A stretch of DNA of 64,000 bases from CAIKBL01 sp964555355 (GTDB lineage: Bacteria > Pseudomonadota > Gammaproteobacteria > Ga0077536): the NCBI GenBank assembly GCA_964555355.1, contig CAZKRY010000001.1:346380-410379 (forward strand), read 5' to 3'. The translations under genes and the position numbers were made by a program. Below are positions 35,292 to 44,469 of this stretch, piece after piece. The notes beneath the pieces were generated by a model that saw only the letters and a program-made list of their open reading frames with translations, was not told the DNA's origin and did no database searches. Each line of letters begins with the position of its first letter. Position 1 is the first letter of the stretch.

Positions 35292-35870
35292 ATGCCCATG
35301 AGCCGACCCCATAATTTTGCCCACGTCGTTTACCGCACACGTAATTTCGAGCGCATGTTGGATTGGTATCTGCGGGTATTCGAGGCCAAAGTTCAGTTCC
35401 AATCGCCGGTTTTGGCGTTTCTCACTTATGACGAAGAGCACCATCGCTTCGCGTTGGTCAACCTGGCGTTACTCGCACCCGACGCACCGCCGCTCAATCC
35501 CCCGGCAAGTGCGACCGTCGAACACGTTGCTTATGGATTTAAGACGCTGCACGACCTGATGACGCATTACACCCGCTTGAAGGAACAAGGCATCAAGCCG
35601 TACTGGGCGATTCATCACGGGATCACCATTTCACTGTATTACGGCGATCCGGATGGCAATCAGATGGAGTTTCAAACGGATTGTTTCGGCTCCAATGACG
35701 AAGCCAATGCCTTCATGTACGGTCCGGATTTCGCGAAAAACCCAATCGGTGTCGAATATGATCCCGATGCCATGGCGGCGGCGGTGCTGGGCGGCGCGCC
35801 CGCGAGCCAATTCGCGCGGCGACCGGATGGCCCAATGTCGCCGATCCGCAGCGCCGCCAAGCAACTGTGA
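35292..35870 (+). CDS. VOC-family (glyoxalase/extradiol dioxygenase-like) protein
   Basis: 192 residues. FAHVVYRTRNFERMLDWYLRV opens a vicinal-oxygen-chelate beta-alpha-beta-beta-beta unit. VEHVAYGFKTLHDLMTHYTRL starts the second unit, and LYYGDPDGNQMEFQTDCF supplies the Glu metal ligand typical of extradiol-type proteins. Metal-binding His residues can be seen in HVVYRT and HVAYGF. Function could be ring cleavage or isomerisation of a catechol-like compound. ATG 35292 and ATG 35298 are both possible starts. Confidence 0.82.
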   Translation: MPMSRPHNFAHVVYRTRNFERMLDWYLRVFEAKVQFQSPVLAFLTYDEEHHRFALVNLALLAPDAPPLNPPASATVEHVAYGFKTLHDLMTHYTRLKEQGIKPYWAIHHGITISLYYGDPDGNQMEFQTDCFGSNDEANAFMYGPDFAKNPIGVEYDPDAMAAAVLGGAPASQFARRPDGPMSPIRSAAKQL

Positions 35871-36082
35871 GGCAGCCGTGAGGCGTGCGAAAAACTGCTG
35901 CGGGAGAACGCGCGAGCAGGTATAAAGACTGGATGGTTGCGCGGTGCTTTTGCATATCGGTTCGGAATAGCCTATTTAGGCCCGCGGGCTTGATCTGACG
36001 TCCCCTTGGTGATTGCGCTGCGCGCCGCTGCGTGCAGGCAGCCGTGCGAGCGGGACACAAAACATAAAACGGGAGGTAACCC

Positions 36083-36946
36083 TTGTTGACTTACAATTGC
36101 CCCACCAGCGTTGACGAAGCCGTCGCTTTGTTGAGTGCGGGACCCACACGCCGCGTACTCGCCGGTGGCACCGATTTGCTGGTGCAATTACGCGCACATC
36201 GTGTGCAGGCCGACGGTATCGTCGATATCAAACGGATTCCAGAACTCAAACGCATTACGGCCGAACCAGGCGGATTTCGTGTCGGTGCGGCGGTATCGGG
36301 TGCCGAACTCGGCGAGCACCCGGCATTAAGCAAGATGTGGCCTGGGGTGGTTGAAGCCGCGAACCTCATCGGTTCGACCCAGATCCAAGGCCGCGCCAGC
36401 CTCGGCGGCAATTTATGCAATGCCTCGCCTGCCGCGGATAGCGTGCCGGCGCTGATTGCGGCGGGCGTGCGTTGCACGATAGCCGGTCCCAAAGGTCGCC
36501 GCGAGGCGCCGGTCGAAACGATTTGCACGAGTCCAGGCAAAACCAGTCTCGCCACCGGTGAATTCATCGTTGACTTCATCCTCCCGGCGCAAGCGGCACA
36601 CGGTGGGGATGCCTATCTACGGTTCATCCCGCGCACCGAGATGGATATCGCGGTCGTCGGTGCTGGTGTCTGCCTCGCGCTCGATGCAAAAGGTGTGGTG
36701 CAACAGGCCCGCGTTGCACTAGGCGCCGTCGCGCCACGCGCGTTGCTGGTGGAAGCCGCCGGTCGTGCGCTTATCGGCACGAAATTGGAACCTGCCGCAA
36801 TGAGTGCGCTGGCGGCCGCCGCCAGCGCCGCGTGTGCGCCGATTAACGACAAACGCGGCACCATCGAATTTAGAACCCAAGTGGCAGGAGTCCTCGCCCG
36901 GCGCGCGGCTCAAATTGCCTATGACCGCGCAAGGAGAACCGCATGA
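36083..36946 (+). CDS. molybdenum hydroxylase FAD-binding subunit (CoxM/CutM-like)
   Basis: 287 residues from TTG 36083 or 36086, with GGGAGGT at 36071-36077. VLAGGTDLLVQLRA is the FAD pyrophosphate loop, and IQGRASLGGNLCNASPAADS (113-132) is the hallmark TxGGNxxxASPAxD region of the CO-dehydrogenase/xanthine-dehydrogenase M subunit. The C-terminal CO_deh_flav_C domain is complete. It passes electrons from the 2Fe-2S subunit to an acceptor. The stop overlaps the next gene (ATGA). Confidence 0.92.
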   Translation: MLTYNCPTSVDEAVALLSAGPTRRVLAGGTDLLVQLRAHRVQADGIVDIKRIPELKRITAEPGGFRVGAAVSGAELGEHPALSKMWPGVVEAANLIGSTQIQGRASLGGNLCNASPAADSVPALIAAGVRCTIAGPKGRREAPVETICTSPGKTSLATGEFIVDFILPAQAAHGGDAYLRFIPRTEMDIAVVGAGVCLALDAKGVVQQARVALGAVAPRALLVEAAGRALIGTKLEPAAMSALAAAASAACAPINDKRGTIEFRTQVAGVLARRAAQIAYDRARRTA

Positions 36947-37419
36947 GCAAACATCACGTTGCCGCGAAAGTGAATGGCGACCCTGTCGAATTTTTGTGTG
37001 AAACCGAACAAACGCTGCTGGATGTTCTGCGCGATGAACTGGGGCTTACGGGTTCAAAAGAAGGCTGTGGCTCGGGCGATTGTGGCGCCTGCAGCGTGCG
37101 CGTCGACGGTCGTTTGGTGTGCGCTTGTTTGGTGCTTGGCGCCGAAGTCAACGGCTGCAAGATAGACACCATCGAAGGTGTCGCGCAGGGCGCGGAACTT
37201 CACCCCTTACAGCAGGTCTTTCTTGAAGAGGCAGCGTTGCAATGTGGGATCTGCACGCCGGGGATTATCGTCGCGGCCAAGGCGCTGCTCGAGAAGAACC
37301 CTGACCCATCCGAAACCGAGATCCGCTTTTGGCTTGCCGGTAACCTGTGCCGTTGCACGGGGTACGACAAAATCGTGCGGGCAGTACAGAAAGCAGCAAC
37401 CGTCATGAGGAGCGCATAA
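36943..37419 (+). CDS. molybdenum hydroxylase 2Fe-2S subunit (CoxS-like)
   Basis: 158 residues. The N-terminal plant-type ferredoxin cluster is bound by EGCGSGDCGACSV (four Cys with the later CAC). The C-terminal cluster is bound by LQCGICTPG and NLCRCTGY, the canonical CGxC and CRC pairs. This is the standard small subunit length. It is translationally coupled with the FAD subunit and lies 2 bp before the large subunit. Confidence 0.95.
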   Translation: MSKHHVAAKVNGDPVEFLCETEQTLLDVLRDELGLTGSKEGCGSGDCGACSVRVDGRLVCACLVLGAEVNGCKIDTIEGVAQGAELHPLQQVFLEEAALQCGICTPGIIVAAKALLEKNPDPSETEIRFWLAGNLCRCTGYDKIVRAVQKAATVMRSA

Positions 37420-37421
37420 AC

Positions 37422-39686
37422 ATGGGCAACGAAAAGCAATTCAAGTGGGTAGGCACCCGCCCGGTACGCCCGGATGGCGTCGACAAAGTCACCGGTCAAG
37501 CGACCTATGGCGCGGACTACAATCTGCCAGGCATGTTGACCGGCCGCGTGTTACGCAGTCCGCACCCGCATGCGCGCATCAAAGCGATCGATACGTCCAA
37601 GGCCGAAGCGCTGGCCGGCGTACGCGCGGTGGTGACCGCCGCCGATTTCCCGGAACTGCCGTCGGAACTTTCCACCGGTGGTGAAGTGCCGATCAACTTT
37701 CGTTATGTCTCGGAAAACGCGATCGCGCGCCGTAAGGTGCTCTACGAAGGTCACGCCGTCGCCGCCGTCGCCGCCTCGACCCCTGCGATTGCCGAGCAGG
37801 CGTTGGGGCTCATCAAGGTGGACTACGAAATCCTGCCGCATGTCATCAACGTGCAAGACGCGATGAAAGCGAATGCACCGGTACTGCACGACGACCTCAT
37901 GACAGCCAATGTCGATCCCAAACCGACCAAGGCGTCCAACGTCGCGGCGCGCGTTGAATTTGCGCTCGGCGATATCGACAAGGGTTTCGCGGAAGCCGAG
38001 GTCATCGTTGAACGCGAATACACCACCGAAGCCGTGCACCAAGGTTATATCGAACCGCATGCCTGCGTGGCGAGCGTCGCGGCCGATGGCATGGCAACGG
38101 TGTGGTGCTCCAGCCAAGGGCAGTTCATGGTGCGTGAATTCTGCGCTAAATTGCTGAAGCTCGAGGGCGCCGCGTTGCGCGTCATTCCGGCCGAAATCGG
38201 CGGCGGTTTCGGCGGCAAGACCACTGTGTATCTCGAACCGCTGGCGCTCGCGCTGTCGCGTAAATCCGGCCGGCCGGTCAAGATGGTCATGAACCGCGAA
38301 GAAGTTTTCCGCGCCTCGGGCCCCACCTCGGGTTCGCATCTGCGCTGCAAAATTGGCGCGAAGCGCGATGGCACGCTCGTCGCCGGGCATCTTGAACTCG
38401 CTTATCAAGCCGGCGCGTTTCCGGGCTCGCCGTTCGGTCCTGGCTGCATGACGGGGTTCGCGCCGTACGATATGCCGAATGCCAAGGCCACTGGCTTTGA
38501 TGTGGTGTCCAATCGCCCGAAATGCGCGGCCTATCGTGCACCGGGCGCGCCGATGGCCTCTTTCGCGGTGGAATCCACGCTCGATCAACTCGCCTTACAG
38601 CTCGGTATCGATCCGCTTGAACTGCGTCTAAAGAACGCCGCCAAAGAAGGCACGCGTGCGATCTATGGCCCCAAGTTCCCGGTCATCGGCTATGTCGAAA
38701 CGCTGCAAGCCGCGAAAGCGCATCCGCACTACAGCGCGCCGTTGAAACCCAACCAAGGCCGCGGCGTTGCCTCTGGCTTCTGGTTCAACATCGGCGGCCC
38801 GTCGAGTGCGGCCGTGCATGTGAACGAAGACGGCACGGTGGAAGTCGTGACCGGCAATCCGGATATCGGGGGCTCACGCGCCTCGATGGCCATCATGGCG
38901 GCGGAGGTGCTGGGCATTGATTACGCCAAGGTCAAACCCATCATCGGGGATACCGCCCAAGTCGGCTATAGCTTCTTGACCGGCGGCAGCCGGGTGACCT
39001 TCGCCACCGGTAAAGCAGTGTGCGATGCGGCGTCGGACGTGGTCGAACAACTACGCGCCCGCGCGGCCAAGCTCTGGAAGTGCGAGCCGGACGAAGTGGT
39101 GTGGAAAGAGGGTGCTGCCCATCCGCGCGATGGCCAAACGGATACCCGCACGGTCCTGACGTTGAAAGACTTAGCGGCAAGCTCGAATAAAACCGGTGGT
39201 CCGATTTCCGGCAAGTCGACGCAGAACGTCGGCGGCGCGGGGGCGGGCTTCGGCACACACATCTGTGATGTGGAAGTCGATCCGGAGACTGGTCGGGTAT
39301 CGGTCATTCGGTATACGGCGGTACAAGACGTCGGGCGGGCAATTCATCCGAGTTATGTCGAAGGCCAGATCCAAGGCGGCGCGGTACAAGGGATTGGCTG
39401 GGCATTGAATGAGGAATACGTCTACGACGACAAGGGTCACTTGCAGAATGCCGGGTTCCTGGATTACCGAATGCCGGTGGCCTCCGATCTCCCGATGATC
39501 GACACGGTGATGGTGGAAGTGCCGAACCCGAATCATCCGTATGGGGTGCGGGGCGTGGGTGAAGTGCCGATCGTGCCGCCGTTGGCGGCGGTGGCGAATG
39601 CGGTGTCGCGTGCCACCGGCGTGCGCATGGCGGACCTTCCCATCTCGCCGCCGCGTTTGTTGGCGGCGCTCAACAAGAAGGGCTAG
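37422..39686 (+). CDS. molybdenum hydroxylase large (molybdopterin) subunit, xanthine dehydrogenase family
   Basis: ATG 37422 gives 754 residues, the usual size. RPDGVDKVTGQATYGADY is the N-terminal Ald_Xan_dh_C start. Cofactor contacts include AEIGGGFGGKTTVYLEP, AYRAPGAPMASFAVES, GNPDIGGSRASMAIMAAE and a C-terminal GVRGVGEVPIVPPLAAVANAV, where the Glu is the active-site base. The VAYRSFR-type Cys loop of true CO dehydrogenase is absent, so it is a hydroxylase of unknown organic substrate rather than CO dehydrogenase. The three-subunit order M-S-L is common. Confidence 0.93.
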   Translation: MGNEKQFKWVGTRPVRPDGVDKVTGQATYGADYNLPGMLTGRVLRSPHPHARIKAIDTSKAEALAGVRAVVTAADFPELPSELSTGGEVPINFRYVSENAIARRKVLYEGHAVAAVAASTPAIAEQALGLIKVDYEILPHVINVQDAMKANAPVLHDDLMTANVDPKPTKASNVAARVEFALGDIDKGFAEAEVIVEREYTTEAVHQGYIEPHACVASVAADGMATVWCSSQGQFMVREFCAKLLKLEGAALRVIPAEIGGGFGGKTTVYLEPLALALSRKSGRPVKMVMNREEVFRASGPTSGSHLRCKIGAKRDGTLVAGHLELAYQAGAFPGSPFGPGCMTGFAPYDMPNAKATGFDVVSNRPKCAAYRAPGAPMASFAVESTLDQLALQLGIDPLELRLKNAAKEGTRAIYGPKFPVIGYVETLQAAKAHPHYSAPLKPNQGRGVASGFWFNIGGPSSAAVHVNEDGTVEVVTGNPDIGGSRASMAIMAAEVLGIDYAKVKPIIGDTAQVGYSFLTGGSRVTFATGKAVCDAASDVVEQLRARAAKLWKCEPDEVVWKEGAAHPRDGQTDTRTVLTLKDLAASSNKTGGPISGKSTQNVGGAGAGFGTHICDVEVDPETGRVSVIRYTAVQDVGRAIHPSYVEGQIQGGAVQGIGWALNEEYVYDDKGHLQNAGFLDYRMPVASDLPMIDTVMVEVPNPNHPYGVRGVGEVPIVPPLAAVANAVSRATGVRMADLPISPPRLLAALNKKG

Positions 39687-39699
39687 TCGCTCAGCCAGG

Positions 39700-39948
39700 A
39701 TGGCGACCGTCGTTCTACAGCCAGGCTTTGCGCGCCGCTATACCGGCGGCGCGCAAACCATCGACGTTAACGCCCGTAGTTATCAAACGCTCATCGAGGA
39801 ACTCGATGAGCGTTTTCCAGGTTTCGCCGATGCAGTCGCCGTGCGCACCGCGGTCGCGATTGATGGCGAAATTTTCCAAGATCCCTTGCTTGAACCGATC
39901 GCACCCCATAGCGAAGTGTTTTTCCTGCCGGCACTCGAAGGCGGCTAA
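39700..39948 (+). CDS. ThiS/MoaD-like ubiquitin-fold sulfur carrier
   Basis: 82 residues from ATG 39700, 13 bp after the large subunit. The protein has a beta-grasp pattern (VVLQPGFARRYTGGAQTIDV, then LIEELDERFPGF) and ends in FFLPALEGG. A C-terminal Gly-Gly after a hydrophobic FFLPALE stretch is the functional hallmark of MoaD/ThiS sulfur carriers. It may deliver sulfur for cofactor sulfuration of the enzyme encoded before it, which is an inference from position. No E1-like partner is visible nearby. Confidence 0.78.
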   Translation: MATVVLQPGFARRYTGGAQTIDVNARSYQTLIEELDERFPGFADAVAVRTAVAIDGEIFQDPLLEPIAPHSEVFFLPALEGG

Positions 39949-40092
39949 CCGCCGTTTCCCCGTCTGCCGACCTGTGTCGCGGTTCACAGCGCGGCGCTGA
40001 GCGACACCGCGATTTGCGAATTCGCGCAACAGTTCAAACCTCGTTCGCCGCTACAGTCTTGACCCATCAAGAAGTCACTGCTGCTAAGGCTA

Positions 40093-42519
40093 ATGCTGCA
40101 TCACGTTTTTGAGAACACCGACTATCTAGCTTTCGCGCTATGCGCGCTCGGCACTTTTGCCGCCCTGCATGTTTGGTTAGTCCGGCGCGGCGCGGCCGGC
40201 TTACCGCTCAAGCTCGTTGTATTGGTGCTGGGGTTGCTCATCATCGGGGGCGCGGCGGTCGATCATACCGGCCACCGCGCGGCGGACAAATTACAGCGCG
40301 CAATTACCGGCATGGCGCCCACCTACGCGCTCGAAATCGAACGGCTTGGGCATGCGCACGTAACGCTCGCCACTCCGGCAGACGATCCCGCCTACCGCGC
40401 GATCATCGACGCGCAACTTCGTTGGTTAGCGGTGAACCCCAACGTCAACGATATCTACACATTTCGGGTGGTGGACGACCAAACGGTCGCACTGATTGTC
40501 GACTCGGAAACTGACTACAACCGGGATGGCCGTTTCAATGGCGAGCGTGAGGTGCGCACCGCCATCGGCGAAACATTGGAGGTAAGCAGCCCCCTAATCC
40601 GCGCGGCTCTGAGCGGACGCGGTGGGCTCGATCCCGAGACGTACACCGATCGTTGGGGCACCTGGGTTAGCGCTTATTGGCCGCTCCGAAATTCTGTCGG
40701 TGCGGTGGAAGCGGTGCTGGGCGTCGATTTCCAAGCGACCAATTGGCTTATGGAAATCCGAAATGCACGGCTTGCGGGCATGGCGTCGGTCGCGATCGTG
40801 CTCCTCATTTTGTTTGCCGCGGCAGCATTGGCTTCGATGCAACGTATGGAAATTAAGTCCCGCGAACGAATTGCGGATGCGTTACGTGCGGCACGCGATG
40901 CGGCGGAGAGCGCGAGCGCGCTTAAGAGTCAATTCTTAGCGTGCATGAGCCATGAAATTCGCACACCGATGAACGGTGTCATGGGTGTTACCGAGTTACT
41001 GCTGGAAACCAAATTGGATACAAAACAACGCGAGTTTAGTAATTTGATTTATCGCTCCGCCGCGACACTGTTGAGCGTTATCAACGACGTTCTTGATTAC
41101 TCTAAAATCGAGGCAGACAAACTATCGCTGGAAAACTCCGAATTCGACCCACGCGAGACGATTGAAGACATCGGCGAACTCTTGTCGACTCAAGCACATC
41201 ACAAAGGTCTGCGGCTCAATTTGGATATTTCACCCGATTTACCAACGAGCCTAATCGGCGACGCCGGCCGCCTGCGGCAAGTTTTAATCAACCTGGTCGG
41301 CAACGCCGTCAAATTTACCGAGCGAGGAGAGGTCGATGTGATCTGCGCATGGCGCGCAGTCGCGCACACTGTCACGCTACGCTGCGAAGTACGCGACACC
41401 GGCGCCGGCATCGAAACGGCGGCGCTAGAGACCTTGTTCGAACCGTTTGTGCAGGCGGATAGCTCAATTACGCGCCGTTACGGCGGGACGGGACTCGGGC
41501 TTACCATTTCCAAACGGTTAGTCGAATTGATGGGCGGTCAGATCGTTTGCGAGTCGGCGCCCGGGCAGGGCACCAAGTTCATCATCGAAGTACCGTTCGA
41601 GCGCGGCATTACCACGCCTACCGGCCTTGAACCCCGTGCGGGGGCTAGAGACTTACGTGGCGTACGGGTGTTGGTGGTCGACGATAACGATACCAATCGC
41701 GAGATTCTCGAACATCTAATGGCCGCCTGGGGCATGCGCGCGACCAGTGCGAGTTCGGCGCAAGATGCGCTCACGCTAATCGCAGCCGCCAATGCGCTTG
41801 GTGAACCGTATCAACTCGCCGTACTCGATCGTGATATGCCGGGCCGCGACGGCCTCCAACTCACGACCAGCATCCGCGCTGATCCGGCGAACATCGGCAT
41901 GAAGCTTTTAATGTTAAGTTCAGCGAGCGATCTCGGAGATACAGCGCAGTGGCGTGCGGTGGGTATCAATGTCTATCTAACGAAACCCGTGCGGCATGCC
42001 GCGCTCTTTCGCGCGCTGTGCAATTTGCTCCGTGTGGCGACTGAAGATCAGTCGTTGCTCAAGACCTGGTCAACGGCGCAACCGATTGCAAAAACCGAAC
42101 TTTTCGCCGGCGAACTTCTGCTCGCCGAAGACAACGCCGTGAATCAAATTATCGCGGTCGAAATGCTAACCGCGCTTGGCTTCACGGTGACCGCGGTGGA
42201 AGACGGTCAGGCGGCGCTCGAGGCAATCGTCGCCGCGCCGTTACGCTTCCAAGCAGTACTGATGGATTGCGAAATGCCGCGACTGGACGGCCGCTCGGCG
42301 ACTGCAAAAATTCGCGCCTTTGAATTCTCCACCGGCCACCCCCGGCTGCCGATTATCGCGCTCACCGCGCATGCCGCGGATAGCGATCGCGGTGCTTGCC
42401 TCGGGGCCGGGATGGATGACTATCTCTCCAAACCCTTCACCCAAGCGCAGCTGGCCGAGACCTTGGCGCGTTGGTGCGCGGAGACCCCGAGTACTACGAC
42501 CAAAGCGGTCGCTGCTTAA
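40093..42519 (+). CDS. membrane hybrid sensor histidine kinase with two receiver domains
   Basis: 808 residues. Two membrane helices (about 35-53 and 230-248) enclose a periplasmic sensor (residues about 55-225) with a Cache-like look (GAVEAVLGVDFQ). HisKA has SHEIRTPMNG with His287, and HATPase_c has NLVGNAVKFT (N box) and RYGGTGLGLTI (G boxes). Receiver 1 has VLDRDMPGRDG with Asp579, and receiver 2 has VLMDCEMPRLDG with Asp725. No HPt domain is present, so a separate phosphotransfer protein is expected. Its DNA-binding partner is not next door. It converges on the sigma-54 regulator gene. Confidence 0.93.
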   Translation: MLHHVFENTDYLAFALCALGTFAALHVWLVRRGAAGLPLKLVVLVLGLLIIGGAAVDHTGHRAADKLQRAITGMAPTYALEIERLGHAHVTLATPADDPAYRAIIDAQLRWLAVNPNVNDIYTFRVVDDQTVALIVDSETDYNRDGRFNGEREVRTAIGETLEVSSPLIRAALSGRGGLDPETYTDRWGTWVSAYWPLRNSVGAVEAVLGVDFQATNWLMEIRNARLAGMASVAIVLLILFAAAALASMQRMEIKSRERIADALRAARDAAESASALKSQFLACMSHEIRTPMNGVMGVTELLLETKLDTKQREFSNLIYRSAATLLSVINDVLDYSKIEADKLSLENSEFDPRETIEDIGELLSTQAHHKGLRLNLDISPDLPTSLIGDAGRLRQVLINLVGNAVKFTERGEVDVICAWRAVAHTVTLRCEVRDTGAGIETAALETLFEPFVQADSSITRRYGGTGLGLTISKRLVELMGGQIVCESAPGQGTKFIIEVPFERGITTPTGLEPRAGARDLRGVRVLVVDDNDTNREILEHLMAAWGMRATSASSAQDALTLIAAANALGEPYQLAVLDRDMPGRDGLQLTTSIRADPANIGMKLLMLSSASDLGDTAQWRAVGINVYLTKPVRHAALFRALCNLLRVATEDQSLLKTWSTAQPIAKTELFAGELLLAEDNAVNQIIAVEMLTALGFTVTAVEDGQAALEAIVAAPLRFQAVLMDCEMPRLDGRSATAKIRAFEFSTGHPRLPIIALTAHAADSDRGACLGAGMDDYLSKPFTQAQLAETLARWCAETPSTTTKAVAA

Positions 42520-42560
42520 GCGCGAATTGTGCGACCTGGCGCGCGGAGGCGCTTTTTTTA
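42518..42560. terminator. possible bidirectional terminator between convergent genes
   Basis: AAGCGC (42518-42523) and GCGCTT (42549-42554) can pair, with GC-rich sequence between, and the right arm runs into T7 (42553-42559). It lies between the convergent histidine-kinase and regulator genes. The long loop makes this weak. Confidence 0.3.
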
Positions 42561-42567
42561 GAGCTCG

Positions 42568-44457
42568 TTAACGCAACGCCGGCCGCGCGATCCCGAGCTT
42601 TCTGATCCGGTAGCGCAGCGTGCTGGGATGCATATTGAGCAGTGCCGCCGCGCCGGTCGGGCCTTCGATGATCCAGTGTGCTTTTTCAAGCATCGCGCGA
42701 ATATGCGCGCGTTCTACGTCTTCTAGACTGTCCGAGCTTACCAGCGTCTCGACTGGCGACGGAAGCGTAGGGTTATCGTGGAGACCGGGCAACATGTCGG
42801 CATCGACCGTCAACGTTATCCCGTCACTTAAGATAAGCGCGCGTTCGATAACATTCTCAAGCTCCCGAACATTGCCCGGCCATTGATACGCGCGTAGTCG
42901 TTGTAAGGACGCGGGATCAACCGACTGCACGCGCAAGCCAAGCTTTGGTCCAAGTTTTTCTAGCAGGTGCTGAACAAGCGCCGGGATGTCTTCGCGCCGC
43001 TCGCGCAACGGCGGCAATTGCACCGGAAACACGTTCAACCGGTAATAGAGATCCTCGCGGAAAGTTCGGTCTTGCACCGCCTGCTGCAAATCACGATTGG
43101 TCGCGGCGATGACTCGGATATCGACCTTAAGCGGCCGTTCGCCACCCACGCGTTCAAACTCGCGCTCTTGCAACACGCGTAACAGTTTCGCCTGCATATC
43201 GAGCGGCAGTTCGCCAATTTCATCCAAGAAGAGCGTACCGCCGTCCGCCAATTCAAAGCGACCTTGGCGGCGCGCAATCGCACCGGTAAATGCGCCTTTC
43301 TCGTGACCAAAGAGCTCGCTTTCGAGCAAATGCGTGGGCAGCGCCGCACAGTTCACTTTGATCAGCGGCTTGTCGCGTCGCGGGCTCGCCGAATGTATGG
43401 CGCGCGCGATGAGTTCTTTACCGGTGCCGGTTTCGCCCCATACCAGCACCGTCGCGTCGGTGGCAGCGACTCTCTCGATCCCTTTCAACAACCTAGTTAG
43501 CGCGGAACTACTGCCCACGATCTCGTCAAAGTTGTGGACGGCTTTAATTTCATCTTGCAGATATCGATTTTGGGCCTGCAAGCGGGCTTGCTCTTGCTCC
43601 ATCAACACACGCGAAGTGATATCTAGAAACATCGTGCGTGTGAATTGGCCGCTCGGATCAGGTCGTGACCACCACTCGATCCACAATGGCTTGCCGGTAT
43701 CTTTACGACTCAGCTCAAGCACGACGCCGCTGGTATCGACTCCGCGGCCAATCGATTCGAACGCCATCTGCAGGCGCTGCTGCGCTTCGGGAGTGTTCGG
43801 CGCCAATGATTTGCCGCGCATGCCGGCGACTTCGTCGGGGCGTATGCCAAGCACCTTTAGCGCCGTGCGGTTGGCGCGGATGAAACGCGAATCGAGATCT
43901 TCGTGCACGTACGCGATCGGCGCTTCTTCAAAGAGATCGTCCAAGCGGGCCTCGCTTAAGCGCAGCGCCTCCTCCATGCGCAAACGTTCGAATTCGCTGG
44001 ATGCGCGCGCGGCGAATATCTGGAACAAATAAAGCAACGAGTCACTATCCGGCATCGGCCGGTCGTCGAACACCGCCATATGGCCGATGACTTCGCCGGT
44101 CGCGGCGCGCAGCGGCACCCCAAGGTAACTCTCAACTCCAGGCTCGTTGGGAAAGCGCTGCGACACGCCGGAGGGGTAATGACAGAACTGGCCGCCGACT
44201 ACTTCCTCGCATGGCGTGCCGACCAATGGCCATTCAACATCGTCGAGAAAGTGATCACGCTCCCAAAAGACCACCGCGCGCACGCGCGTTCGGTCTTCGG
44301 CAAAGCGGGCGACGAAGGCATTGCGCACGCCGGTCGCAATGGCCAGGTTTCTTACTAGTTCGTGGAAAAAGGCGTCACCGGTAACGCCCGCGGTGCCTTC
44401 GAAAATCGCGCGCAGCGTTTCGAGTTCGAGCGCGGAATGGGCGGGAATGTCAGCCAT
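42568..44457 (-). CDS. sigma-54-dependent activator with GAF and PAS sensor domains
   Basis: 629 residues. A GAF-like domain (about 10-160) is followed by a PAS domain (about 170-290, DLFEEAPIAYVHEDLD). The AAA+ core has Walker A GETGTGKE, the GAFTGA sigma-54 contact loop, and Walker B GGTLFLDEIGELPL. A Fis-type HTH ends the protein (GAAALLNMHPSTLRYRIRKL). It will open sigma-54 promoters in response to a small-molecule ligand. It is the last gene of the minus-strand SDR-P450-regulator set, so the P450 operon or the neighbouring catabolic genes are likely targets. Confidence 0.93.
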   Translation of the reverse strand: MADIPAHSALELETLRAIFEGTAGVTGDAFFHELVRNLAIATGVRNAFVARFAEDRTRVRAVVFWERDHFLDDVEWPLVGTPCEEVVGGQFCHYPSGVSQRFPNEPGVESYLGVPLRAATGEVIGHMAVFDDRPMPDSDSLLYLFQIFAARASSEFERLRMEEALRLSEARLDDLFEEAPIAYVHEDLDSRFIRANRTALKVLGIRPDEVAGMRGKSLAPNTPEAQQRLQMAFESIGRGVDTSGVVLELSRKDTGKPLWIEWWSRPDPSGQFTRTMFLDITSRVLMEQEQARLQAQNRYLQDEIKAVHNFDEIVGSSSALTRLLKGIERVAATDATVLVWGETGTGKELIARAIHSASPRRDKPLIKVNCAALPTHLLESELFGHEKGAFTGAIARRQGRFELADGGTLFLDEIGELPLDMQAKLLRVLQEREFERVGGERPLKVDIRVIAATNRDLQQAVQDRTFREDLYYRLNVFPVQLPPLRERREDIPALVQHLLEKLGPKLGLRVQSVDPASLQRLRAYQWPGNVRELENVIERALILSDGITLTVDADMLPGLHDNPTLPSPVETLVSSDSLEDVERAHIRAMLEKAHWIIEGPTGAAALLNMHPSTLRYRIRKLGIARPALR

Positions 44458-44469
44458 CTGCGTGCCGGC

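Noticed and set aside
37551..38588. 345-codon minus-strand frame
   Set aside because: Lies fully inside the molybdenum-hydroxylase large subunit on the opposite strand; high GC makes long antisense frames.
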